Part shown: positions 8,198-16,154 of the stretch, one piece after another
Layout of the letters: every line of letters begins with the position of its first letter
Position numbering within the stretch: position 1 is the stretch's first letter
Assembly (NCBI GenBank): GCA_036389315.1
Contig: DASVQF010000048.1
Span: 1 to 64,000, forward strand
Origin: DASQYE01 sp036389315
GTDB lineage: Bacteria; Acidobacteriota; Blastocatellia; Pyrinomonadales; Pyrinomonadaceae
Direction of reading: 5' to 3'
Length of the DNA stretch: 64,000 nucleotides
Notes under the pieces: generated by a model
Database searches by the model: none
Told to the model about the DNA's origin: nothing
The model's input: the letters and a program-made list of their open reading frames with translations, nothing else
Translations under genes and position numbers: made by a program

Positions 8198-9095
8198 CTT
8201 TGAGACCTGGGACGCGTGCGCGACTGTGGAACAGCCGATTGATCCGACGCCGGAAGAGTTGGCGGTACTCTCTTGGATGGAGCGCTTCAGCTTTCGTCTG
8301 GTGCACCGGATGAACCAGGGGCGCTGGAAGCGTTTCTGGACGTGGTGCCAGCGCACTCTCGGCGCAGGGTGGATTCACCTGGCGACCTATAAGCTGATGC
8401 GCGTCTACGGGCTTGAGCACCTGGATGCTGTCTCGCACGAGCGTCCCCTCCTGCTCGTCGCCAACCATCGCTCCTTCTTCGACATGTACACGGTCTCGAC
8501 CGTGCTCTTTCGCCGGACGCGTTGGCCCAAGCTACTGTTCTTCCCTGTGCGCGGCCGCTTCTTTTACGAATCGCCGCTCGGCCTGCTCGTCAATCTGGTG
8601 ATGGGCTGGTGGTCTATGTACCCGCCCATATTCGCCGAGAACGAGAAGCGACTCTTCGATAAGTATTCCGTCCGGCGATTGGCCCAACTCTGCCACAGCG
8701 GCGCGGGCCACGTCATAGGCTTTCACCCCGAGGGCACGCGCAATCGCAGCCGTGACCCCTATTCGTACCTGCGCGCGCAACCCGGCATAGGCAAGCTGGT
8801 CAAGGACGCCGAGCCGCAGGTCATCCCGGTCTTTATCGCCGGTCTGGGCAATAGCCTGCCGCGACAGGTCGTCGGCAACTGGACGGGAGGCGAGCCGATC
8901 CGCGTACATTTCGGCGCGCCGCTGGAGCTGTCTGTCTACCTGTCAAAAAAAGATCACGTCCGCACCTACAAGGAGATAGCCGATTTTGTGATGAGCAAGA
9001 TCGCCGAGCTTGGAGAAGAGGATCGCGCCCTTTATGCTCGCCCGCAGCTTTCAAGCCCCAAGCCGCAGGTCAAAGAGCACGGGCTCGGCACATGA
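8190..9095 (+). CDS. PlsC-type lysophospholipid acyltransferase
   Basis: This 301-residue protein has the acyltransferase motifs NHRSFFD (H-x4-D, about residue 91) and PEGTRNRSRD (about residue 183), which bind the acyl donor and the glycerol phosphate. The family esterifies lysophosphatidate or related acceptors at the membrane. The longest frame begins with TTG at 8190, overlapping the metH stop. A later ATG at 8277 (WMERFSFRL) is possible but would trim only a poorly conserved end. The stop overlaps the start of the lipid kinase (ATGA), so the two are probably translationally coupled and work on the same phospholipid pool. Confidence 0.9.
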   Translation: MINFETWDACATVEQPIDPTPEELAVLSWMERFSFRLVHRMNQGRWKRFWTWCQRTLGAGWIHLATYKLMRVYGLEHLDAVSHERPLLLVANHRSFFDMYTVSTVLFRRTRWPKLLFFPVRGRFFYESPLGLLVNLVMGWWSMYPPIFAENEKRLFDKYSVRRLAQLCHSGAGHVIGFHPEGTRNRSRDPYSYLRAQPGIGKLVKDAEPQVIPVFIAGLGNSLPRQVVGNWTGGEPIRVHFGAPLELSVYLSKKDHVRTYKEIADFVMSKIAELGEEDRALYARPQLSSPKPQVKEHGLGT

Positions 9096-10090
9096 AGGCT
9101 TCGCATACTTTTGCCTCCAACTTTCCAAAGAAGATGTCACTGCTGCCGCTCGTCATAGTTAATCCCGCTTCGGCCCGTGGAGCCACCGGCCGCCAGTGGC
9201 CTTCTATCGCCAGCGACCTGCGCACACACTTTGGCCCATTCAACTGCGCCTTTACCGAGAGGGCCGGCGACGGGCGACGCCTGGCTTCGGAGGCTGCGGC
9301 GCAAGGGCGACGGCTGATTGTAGCGTGCGGCGGCGACGGGACTATTAACGAAGTCGCCAACGGCATTCTTGAAGCGGGCGGCGAAAGCGAGCTGGGTCTT
9401 TTGCCGAGCGGGACGGGCGGAGATTTCCGGCGCACGCTCCGCATCCCGGCGAGAGCGGCGGAGGCTGCGCGCTCTCTGCGCGAGGGGCGCACGCGCCAGA
9501 TGGATGCCGGGCGCGTCACCTACATCAATCACGCGGGAGAGAGCGAGACACGCTATTTCCTGGGCGTGGCCTCTTTCGGCATGAGTCCGGAAGTGATCGA
9601 GCGCGTCAAGAAGAGCGACGCGGGATGGCTTTCGTCGGTTCGCGCGGGCCGACAGGGAAGCCTCGGCGGCAGAGTCTCTTTCGCCCTCGCCACGCTTCAA
9701 ACGACGCTCACGTCGCCGCGCACCTCCGTCACGGTTCAGTTAGACGCAGAGGCCGAGCGCCGCCTGACGCTCACCAATCTCTGCGTAGCCAATGCCAGGT
9801 ATTTCGGCGGCGGGATGAAGGTCGCGCCCCAAGCGATTTTAGACGACGGGCGTTTTGACGTAATAATCATCGGCGACCTCGGCGCGCTGAAGATTCTCGG
9901 CCACGCGCCGCAACTCTATCTCGGCACACACCTGCGCCTGGATCAAGTCCATCACCGACGGGCCGCGCGCGTCGAAGCGCGACCGGCCGACAAGAAAAGG
10001 GAAGTGGCCATCGAAGTTGACGGCGAGCTGGTGGGCCGCCTGCCCGCTACGTTTGAAATCCTGCCCGGCGCTTTGCGTGTCCGCTCTTGA
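9092..10090 (+). CDS. diacylglycerol-kinase family lipid kinase
   Basis: The 332 residues have the DAGK catalytic signature: VIVNPASARGATG near the start, CGGDGTINEVANGI at about residues 77-90 (the GGDGT nucleotide loop) and LLPSGTGGDF shortly after. The C-terminal half has the beta-rich domain with NARYFGGGMKVAP and DDGRFDV, as in YegS and DgkB. The enzyme phosphorylates a lipid hydroxyl, usually diacylglycerol to phosphatidic acid, or a sphingoid base in some relatives. It overlaps the acyltransferase by four bases, which suggests recycling of diacylglycerol into phospholipid synthesis. The exact substrate is open. Confidence 0.92.
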   Translation: MKASHTFASNFPKKMSLLPLVIVNPASARGATGRQWPSIASDLRTHFGPFNCAFTERAGDGRRLASEAAAQGRRLIVACGGDGTINEVANGILEAGGESELGLLPSGTGGDFRRTLRIPARAAEAARSLREGRTRQMDAGRVTYINHAGESETRYFLGVASFGMSPEVIERVKKSDAGWLSSVRAGRQGSLGGRVSFALATLQTTLTSPRTSVTVQLDAEAERRLTLTNLCVANARYFGGGMKVAPQAILDDGRFDVIIIGDLGALKILGHAPQLYLGTHLRLDQVHHRRAARVEARPADKKREVAIEVDGELVGRLPATFEILPGALRVRS

Positions 10091-10150
10091 TTAACGTGAA
10101 TCCGAGACAGGAAGCTACCAATCCCGGCCTGGAAGCAGATCCGCCGATAA

Positions 10151-10397
10151 AGCAATCGCTCCATTCTCCTTTATCTTCAGGCTCTACTTCTTTGTCGTCG
10201 GGCCATCCTGCTCTGTTGTAAGGCTATCCTCCTAAGCAGTTCACTCATCCTGCTTGGTAGGATGGCCATCCTCCTTTGTTTGCAAGCCGTACTCCTTTAT
10301 CGTCGGGCCATCCTGGAAGGGATTTTAAAGCGCCGACAAAGCAGTACGGCCATCCTCCTTTAGAAACTGCGCAGTTTCTAAAGGAGGATGGCCGTAC
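10151..10397. repeat. intergenic repeat cluster with GGCCATCCT words
   Basis: Between two convergent genes lies a run of short related words. A 20-base word ending CGGGCCATCCTG occurs at 10191-10210 and, with one change, at 10296-10315. GGCCATCCTCCTTT occurs at 10264-10277, at 10348-10361, and inverted inside the palindrome. A small hairpin (CATCCT ... AGGATG) lies near 10246. No open frame with coding character is present. It looks like a tandem pile-up of an interspersed palindromic repeat family. Related words (GGCCATCCTG) recur at 46.3 kb. Confidence 0.7.
10344..10397. repeat. perfect 54-bp palindrome
   Basis: The arms 10344-10370 and 10371-10397 are exact reverse complements over 27 bp with no spacer. 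The symmetry centre is ACTGC/GCAGT. The palindrome contains the GGCCATCCTCCTTT word on both strands. Confidence 0.95.
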
Positions 10398-10423
10398 CGG
10401 AAGGGAAGATGGAGCATCTCCTT

Positions 10424-10455
10424 TTTAGTCGGCACTGCCTGCCGTGCCGACTAAA
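10424..10455. terminator. bidirectional intrinsic terminator
   Basis: A perfect 12-bp stem (10424-10435 with 10444-10455, 8-nt loop) has T-rich flanks. It separates the convergent lipid kinase and SDR genes. Confidence 0.8.
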
Positions 10456-10471
10456 GCCCCTCTTTTATTGC

Positions 10472-11599
10472 TTACTTGCTGCCGGTCGCTGACTTGAAGG
10501 CTTCGCTGCCGAGGAAATTCTCGCGGACGTAGGTAATTGTCTCGTGCAGCGTCTCTGCCGGGTCACGGGGCGCGAAACCAAGCTCGTCGCGGGCCTTTCC
10601 TGCGTCCAAGTACCAGAAGTATTCGGCCATCTCGACGGCTCCGGCCTCGACGGGCGGTGCCATGTTCCACTGGCGAAAGAGCGCGTCAACAAATTTTGAA
10701 CCCGTGACGGCGAAGCTCTTGGGGAAAGAGAGGCGCGGGCCCGGCGTCTTCGAGAGCCGTTCGAGACGGCCGAAGAACTTCTCGAAACTCCAGTTGGCGC
10801 TGCCCAGTAGGTAACGCTCGCCGTGCCGCCCCTCCTGCATCGCGCGGCGAAAGGTGGTCGCGGCGTCGCGCACATCCACGAAGCTCAGGCCGCCGCCCGG
10901 CACTGCGTTGATCTTGCGCGCGAGGAAGTCCAGTATCACTTTCGTCGAGCTGAGCCGCTCGTCGCCTGGGCCCAGGAGCAGGCTCGGGTTGAGAATGACC
11001 AGGCGTTGGCCCCGCCCCGTGAAATTTTCCAGCGCCACCTGCTCCTGGTAATACTTGCTGGCGTAATAGGGCCAGCGCGAGATGATGTCCAGGGGCGGCG
11101 GCCAGGTCTCGTCCGGTGTTTCTTCGCCCGTCTCTGTGACGGCAATCGTGCCGCTCGTCGAAGCCATGACGATTGACTTGACCCCGGCGGCGCGCGCAGC
11201 CTCGCACAGCAGTCTTGTGCCCTCGACGTGAATGGCCATCATCGCGCGCGCGTCTTCGGCTGCACGCGAGACACGGCCCGCCAGATGATAAACCTCCGTC
11301 ACGCCCTCGACGGCCCGCGAGACATCAGCCCGGTCAGTGATAGAGCCCTCAACGGGCTCGACGCCCAGCTCAAGGAGCCTGCGCGGGACTGCGCTCGCCA
11401 TGACGCGCACCTTGCCTGCGCCCGCTTCGACTAGCTGACCGACCAGGTGCGAGCCGAGAAAGCCTGTGCCGCCCGTCACGAGCGTCACGGGCTGCGGGCG
11501 GCGAGCGATAGCCCCGCCCTTAGACTTGGCGCGCGCGGCGCTCCTCTTTGCCGCAGCCTTCGTCGCCGTCTTACGCGACGTTCCCTTTTTCGTAGCCAT
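10472..11599 (-). CDS. NAD-dependent epimerase/dehydratase (extended SDR)
   Basis: The 375-residue protein has an extended short-chain dehydrogenase fold. The Rossmann motif TGGTGFLGSH lies at about residues 42-51. A VYHLAGRV segment follows, and the catalytic YYASKYYQE supplies Tyr and Lys of the YxxxK pair. The closest families are 3-beta-hydroxysteroid dehydrogenase and dihydroflavonol-reductase types, which reduce or oxidise a lipid or sugar-nucleotide hydroxyl. An unusual lysine/alanine-rich extension of about 36 residues (KKGTSRKTATKAAAKRSAAR) precedes the fold. It is the last gene of the 20.7-10.5 kb operon, behind the large reductase/ligase, so a lipid substrate is plausible but not shown. 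Confidence 0.85.
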   Translation of the reverse strand: MATKKGTSRKTATKAAAKRSAARAKSKGGAIARRPQPVTLVTGGTGFLGSHLVGQLVEAGAGKVRVMASAVPRRLLELGVEPVEGSITDRADVSRAVEGVTEVYHLAGRVSRAAEDARAMMAIHVEGTRLLCEAARAAGVKSIVMASTSGTIAVTETGEETPDETWPPPLDIISRWPYYASKYYQEQVALENFTGRGQRLVILNPSLLLGPGDERLSSTKVILDFLARKINAVPGGGLSFVDVRDAATTFRRAMQEGRHGERYLLGSANWSFEKFFGRLERLSKTPGPRLSFPKSFAVTGSKFVDALFRQWNMAPPVEAGAVEMAEYFWYLDAGKARDELGFAPRDPAETLHETITYVRENFLGSEAFKSATGSK

Positions 11600-11606
11600 A
11601 AAAAAT

Positions 11607-11685
11607 CAGTGATGAGTGACGAGTGACGAGCAAGAATAAAAGCAAAGCTTTTCTCCTGTCACTCGTCACTTGGCACTCACCACTG
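11607..11685. repeat. inverted repeat of the GTGACGAGTGAC family, copy 1
   Basis: Arms of about 24 bp (21 matching, starting CAGTGATGAGTGACGAG on the plus strand) surround a loop of about 27 nt. It fills the space between the large multidomain gene and the SDR gene. A second, closely similar copy is at 17761-17840 in the same operon. Confidence 0.85.
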
Positions 11686-11689
11686 CCTT

Positions 11690-14600
11690 TCAGTCTCCGG
11701 TGGAGGCGAATTGAGAGATTGCGTCGGCGGCCCCGTGTGCTTCCGCCTGATGAGCGCGCCGCTCCGACTTCCATCGCTTGCGCAGGGCCTTGGCGTCGAA
11801 CGCGTGGCGCGTGCCGTCGCGCAGGTTCTCGACCTCATGCCGGACGAGCGCGGCGATCAAGCGATAAGCCTCGCTGCGGGGCGTGCCCTTAGTCATCTCT
11901 TCCAGCTCTTCTATGGAGAGGTAGCGGCCTATGCGCGCGCCTATGTCGCGGCTCTTGATGATGTTCGAGCCCTTGGGCAGCGCCTCGTAAGTCCCGTAGA
12001 GATAGACGGGCAGGATCCCGACGCGACAGGCCAGGGCCAAGTAGCCTATGACGGGCTTGAACTCGGCCATCTCGCCCGTCATCGAGCGCGTCCCTTCGGG
12101 AAAGATCAGGGCGTTGTAGCCGCGATCAAGGAAGGAGCGCGCGTGCCTGAGCGATTGACGAAGCGAGCCGCTGCGCTCCATCGGCACGAGGTTCGTGAAG
12201 TTGTCCATGTAGGCCCGCTTGTACTTGTTGTCGAAGAAATAGTCGGCCGCCGCCAGCGCGACCATGTCCTTGCCCGCTTCTCCGAGGGCCATCTTGGCGA
12301 GCCCCATGTCAAGGTGCGACGTGTGATTGGGCGCGACGATGAAATTGGTGTGCGCCGGAATGTGCGAGCGCCCTTCGTAATGAGTGTGCAGGAAACGTTC
12401 GTAGAAGAGGCGCTGCAAGACATCCAGGCCGCGATTGCCGACCGTGCGGACGAGCGAAGGGATATAAATCTCTTCATCCTCGCGCGCCTCTCGCTCGGCC
12501 TCGGCCTTGCGCTTGGCCTCGCGCCCGGCCCGAGTCTCTACGCCGCGCGTAACGACGCTCGCCAGCTCCCGCAGGTCTGCGACCTCCGTCAGCGTGTTCG
12601 GAGATTCGAGCGAGCCTCCGGCATTCTCAATCGCCGTCGCAAGCTCCACGTACATGAGGCTATCGAACCCGAGGTCGCTCAGGCGCGTGTCCATAGTCAC
12701 TTGAGCGCGCGGGCGATTGGAAACGGTGGCGACTATGTCCAGGAGCCACGAAGCATCGCCGGGCCTCGCGCCGTCGCCGACGCTTGCCGCCCTCGCAGTG
12801 GCCTTCATGCTCTCTTCGAGGACTTGCATAGCCGAGACGACTTCGCGCCGCTTGACCTTGCGCGTGGCCGTGCGCGGCAGCTCGCCGTCCCAGAAATGCA
12901 GCACCTTGACGCGCTTGAAGAAGGGGAGCGTGGACGAGACATCGCGGAAATGCTCTTCGATACGGCGGCGCACGTCCGCGCGCGAGAGCGTGATGTCTTG
13001 ATCGTAGTCGGGCACGACCATGCACGCGACCTTCTCGCCGATGCCCTCTGGCAGCCCGACGATGCTCAGCTCCTTAATCAAAGGCGACGTGTCGTACAGC
13101 TCTTCGATCTCGTCCGGGTAGACGTTCTTGCCGTTGGTGTCAACGATGATGTCTTTGGAGCGCCCGACCAGGTAGAGATTGCCGTCGTCGTCCAGGCGGC
13201 CGAGGTCGCCCGTGTGCAGCCAGCGATTGACTATCGTCTGGCGCGTCGCCGCTTCGTTCTCGTAGTAGCCGAGCATGACGTTGGGCCCACGCGCGATGAC
13301 TTCGCCCACGCCGCTCGCGTCCGCCTCCACGATCTTCACTTCGACGCCCGGCAGGGGCTTGCCGACGCTTCCCGTCAACATCCGATTGGCGGGCCGCGTG
13401 ACGGTCAACACGGGCGAGGCTTCCGTCAACCCGTAGCCTTCGAGGATGGTAAACCCGAGCCCCTGAAAATCTCGCTGCACCTTTTCGCTCAGGGCCGAGC
13501 CGCCGCTGATGAAGTAGCGTATGCGTCCGCCCATCCCTTCATGAATCGGATAGAAGATGAGCGCGCCCAGGTTCAAAGGCGTCTTGTCGCGCAGCCACGC
13601 GTTGGCCCTTATCAAAAGCTCCGCCGTCTGGCCGACCATGCGGTTCCTCTCGTTGAGCTTCGTCTTGATGCGGCGATGCAGCAGCTCCCACAGCGCAGGC
13701 ACGCCGACCATCCCGGTGACGTGCCCGTTCTTGATCGAGCGCGCGAGCGCCTCTCCCGTCAGCTCTTCCAGGTAAGTGATCTGCGCGCCGCGACTGAGGG
13801 GCGTCAGGAAGCCGGTCGAGAATTCAAAAGTATGATGGAGCGGAAGCACAGAGAGCACGCCGTCGCTCGTTGACATCTCGAAGACGGAAGAGAGCATTGA
13901 GACCATGCTCGTCAGGTTGCGATGCGAGAGCATAACGCCCTTCGGGCTTCCGGTCGTGCCCGAGGTGAAGATGAGGGAGGCGACCGATTGGGCATGCACG
14001 CGCTGCGGCAGAAGGGCTATGTGCCGCTCTTCTGTCTGCTGGTCTGCGAGCGCGAAGACTTCGTCGAAACGCCAGATGCGCGTCTCCGTGAGCCCAGCCT
14101 CCGCGAGCGCCTCCCTCAGGCCAGCGTGCCTTTCGTCCATCTCCTCGCTCAGGACAATGCCTGCCGCGCCGCCCGCGCGCGCAAACGTCACGATCTCGTC
14201 GGTCGAGCTTTCCGGGTCAACGGGGATGCAGGTCGCGCCGGCCTTGAGCACGCCGAAATAGGTCATGCCCCATTCGGGCGCGTTGTGGCTGAGCAGGATG
14301 ACACGGTCGCCGGGCTTGACGCCCTGGCTGGCGAGAAAAGCCCCGGCGCGTGTCGCCAACTCGCGCAAGTCCGCGTAGGTGTACTGCTCCTTTCGCCCGT
14401 CGCGCTCGACGCGCATGGCCACGCGGGTCGCGTGGCGCTTGGTGGAAGTCTCGAACAGCTCAAGCAGGTCGCGGTAGGTGTAGACGCGCTTGGGCTGCTC
14501 GCGCATGTCCTCTTCGAGCGTCGGGAAGACCCACTTCTTGAGACCCGGAAAATGGACGTTCATCCAGTAGTCGTACCAGTCGAACCGTTCCGGATACCAG

Positions 14601-16141
14601 GGAAGAAGCTGCTGCTCGTCCTTGCGTATGCGCGCAAAGAGCGAGCGCACGTTGTCGGCGCGAAAGATATAAGCGTTCTCGACCATGAAGGGGCGAAACA
14701 TCTCGAAGGCTTCTTCCGTCTCGCGCGTGACCTCTTCGAGGCGGTCAACGCGCTCCTTGACGCGGTCAACGACCTCTGTGATGCGGCCGCCGCCCCAGCG
14801 CGGGCGCACGCGCTCCAGCATGGAAGAGACCTTCTTCGCCGCCTCGTGAATCATCGGCGTGGAGGTCTTCTCAAACCGCTCCTGCGTGACGACGTGCGTC
14901 TCCATGCGCGAGACCAGGTCGTTGACGAAGCGGAAGCCGGTCTCCTTCTCCTTGAAGTGCTGCCGCTTGTAGAGTCCTACGAGGCCGACTATGCGGCGCA
15001 TGGTGATCGGGTTGGTGTCGCCTGTCGCGGCCTGATGGACAAGGCGCGGCTCTTCGACGCAAGCCTGGGCGGCGACGGCGAGCATGACGGAGGCGACCTG
15101 ATCGACGGGCGTGATGTCGAGGATGAGCTTTTCGTCGGCCGGAATCTGCGTCTGCCCCTTGAAGGCTATGAAGATCAAAGGCGCGGTGGTCGTAAATCCT
15201 TCGTTCCATCCGGGGAAAGGATAGCTCGCGGCAGATTCCACGATGCTCGGGCGCACGATGGAGCGCACGATGTCGGTTCGCGCGGCGACCAACTGTTCGC
15301 CGAGGCTCTTGGTGTAGGTGTAGATGTTGGGCCAACCCCACCAGGCCGCGCGCTCGATGCCGAGATCGGTCAGGCGCGTGCGCGTCCAGACCTTTCTTTC
15401 GCGCGCCACCGCGAGGCCCATCGCATCAGGGTCGTCTGCGTCGCGCCCCTCTTCGATCAGGCGCTTGCGCGCTTGCTCGCGGAATCGCGCGACCATCATC
15501 GCGTCCTTTGCCTCTTCGCGGACGCGCTCGGCCAACTTGGCGCAATCCCTGATCTCCTGCTCGGGCGAAAACTCCACGCCTTCCAGCTCGTCACGGCGCG
15601 GAAAATAGCCCACGACGGGGTCGCTCTCCCACACGGGCCCACTGCGATTGCCTGCGACAAAGCAGGTCGAGACGTGAATGAGCGCGGGCCGACGCATGCG
15701 CCGGGCGAAGGCTATGACGTTCTGTGTGCCGACGACGTTGGTGCGCAGCGCGCTCTCTAAGGTCGGGTTGAAGGTCACGTTACCGGCGCTGTTCAAAACC
15801 ACGTCTATGTCGTCGGCAATCCTCTGGGCCTCTTCCTCCGTGTAGCCGAGATTGGTTTCGCCGATGTCGCCGCCGACGATGACGACCTTATCCTTGATGA
15901 AGCCTTCGAGCGCATCGCCGTAACGCTCGCGCAGCGGGTCGAAGGGAGGCGCTGTGATGACGTTGTTCCAGAAGCGCGTCTCTGACTCCTCCTGCGAGCG
16001 AGCGCGCACGGTGACGTAGACTCGGCCGATACCGGGGAAGCGATAGAGCAGCATCGAGAGCGTCACCTTGCCCAGGAAGCCCGTCGAGCCGATGAGGAAG
16101 ATTTTTCTTCCCTGATAAATTTCGGTCGGAGATAGTTTCAT
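11690..16141 (-). CDS. multidomain fatty acyl reductase / acyl-AMP ligase / acyl carrier protein / acyltransferase (ElbD-like)
   Basis: One 1483-residue chain with four domains. (1) About 8-450: NAD(P)-binding thioester reductase of the male-sterility/FAR type, with GSTGFLG at 18-24 and YTYTKSLGEQ near 272-276. (2) About 560-1080: AMP-binding ligase with LIFTSGTTGSPKG near 725 and HTGDLGRLDDDG. (3) About 1130-1210: acyl carrier domain with the phosphopantetheine serine in LGFDSLMYVE near 1159. (4) About 1260-1440: PlsC acyltransferase with NHTSHLD near 1271 and FPEGTRSMTGE near 1347. All active-site motifs look intact. The order could activate a fatty acid, hold it on the carrier, reduce it to an alcohol and acylate a glycerol backbone. 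The same layout is known from myxobacterial ElbD, needed for ether lipids. A role in acidobacterial ether lipids is inference. Confidence 0.9.
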   Translation of the reverse strand: MKLSPTEIYQGRKIFLIGSTGFLGKVTLSMLLYRFPGIGRVYVTVRARSQEESETRFWNNVITAPPFDPLRERYGDALEGFIKDKVVIVGGDIGETNLGYTEEEAQRIADDIDVVLNSAGNVTFNPTLESALRTNVVGTQNVIAFARRMRRPALIHVSTCFVAGNRSGPVWESDPVVGYFPRRDELEGVEFSPEQEIRDCAKLAERVREEAKDAMMVARFREQARKRLIEEGRDADDPDAMGLAVARERKVWTRTRLTDLGIERAAWWGWPNIYTYTKSLGEQLVAARTDIVRSIVRPSIVESAASYPFPGWNEGFTTTAPLIFIAFKGQTQIPADEKLILDITPVDQVASVMLAVAAQACVEEPRLVHQAATGDTNPITMRRIVGLVGLYKRQHFKEKETGFRFVNDLVSRMETHVVTQERFEKTSTPMIHEAAKKVSSMLERVRPRWGGGRITEVVDRVKERVDRLEEVTRETEEAFEMFRPFMVENAYIFRADNVRSLFARIRKDEQQLLPWYPERFDWYDYWMNVHFPGLKKWVFPTLEEDMREQPKRVYTYRDLLELFETSTKRHATRVAMRVERDGRKEQYTYADLRELATRAGAFLASQGVKPGDRVILLSHNAPEWGMTYFGVLKAGATCIPVDPESSTDEIVTFARAGGAAGIVLSEEMDERHAGLREALAEAGLTETRIWRFDEVFALADQQTEERHIALLPQRVHAQSVASLIFTSGTTGSPKGVMLSHRNLTSMVSMLSSVFEMSTSDGVLSVLPLHHTFEFSTGFLTPLSRGAQITYLEELTGEALARSIKNGHVTGMVGVPALWELLHRRIKTKLNERNRMVGQTAELLIRANAWLRDKTPLNLGALIFYPIHEGMGGRIRYFISGGSALSEKVQRDFQGLGFTILEGYGLTEASPVLTVTRPANRMLTGSVGKPLPGVEVKIVEADASGVGEVIARGPNVMLGYYENEAATRQTIVNRWLHTGDLGRLDDDGNLYLVGRSKDIIVDTNGKNVYPDEIEELYDTSPLIKELSIVGLPEGIGEKVACMVVPDYDQDITLSRADVRRRIEEHFRDVSSTLPFFKRVKVLHFWDGELPRTATRKVKRREVVSAMQVLEESMKATARAASVGDGARPGDASWLLDIVATVSNRPRAQVTMDTRLSDLGFDSLMYVELATAIENAGGSLESPNTLTEVADLRELASVVTRGVETRAGREAKRKAEAEREAREDEEIYIPSLVRTVGNRGLDVLQRLFYERFLHTHYEGRSHIPAHTNFIVAPNHTSHLDMGLAKMALGEAGKDMVALAAADYFFDNKYKRAYMDNFTNLVPMERSGSLRQSLRHARSFLDRGYNALIFPEGTRSMTGEMAEFKPVIGYLALACRVGILPVYLYGTYEALPKGSNIIKSRDIGARIGRYLSIEELEEMTKGTPRSEAYRLIAALVRHEVENLRDGTRHAFDAKALRKRWKSERRAHQAEAHGAADAISQFASTGD

Positions 16142-16154
16142 CAGTTTAACTATC

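Noticed and set aside
10151..10397. CRISPR or IS element
   Set aside because: Words differ in spacing and direction, and no transposase frame or constant repeat-spacer pattern is present.
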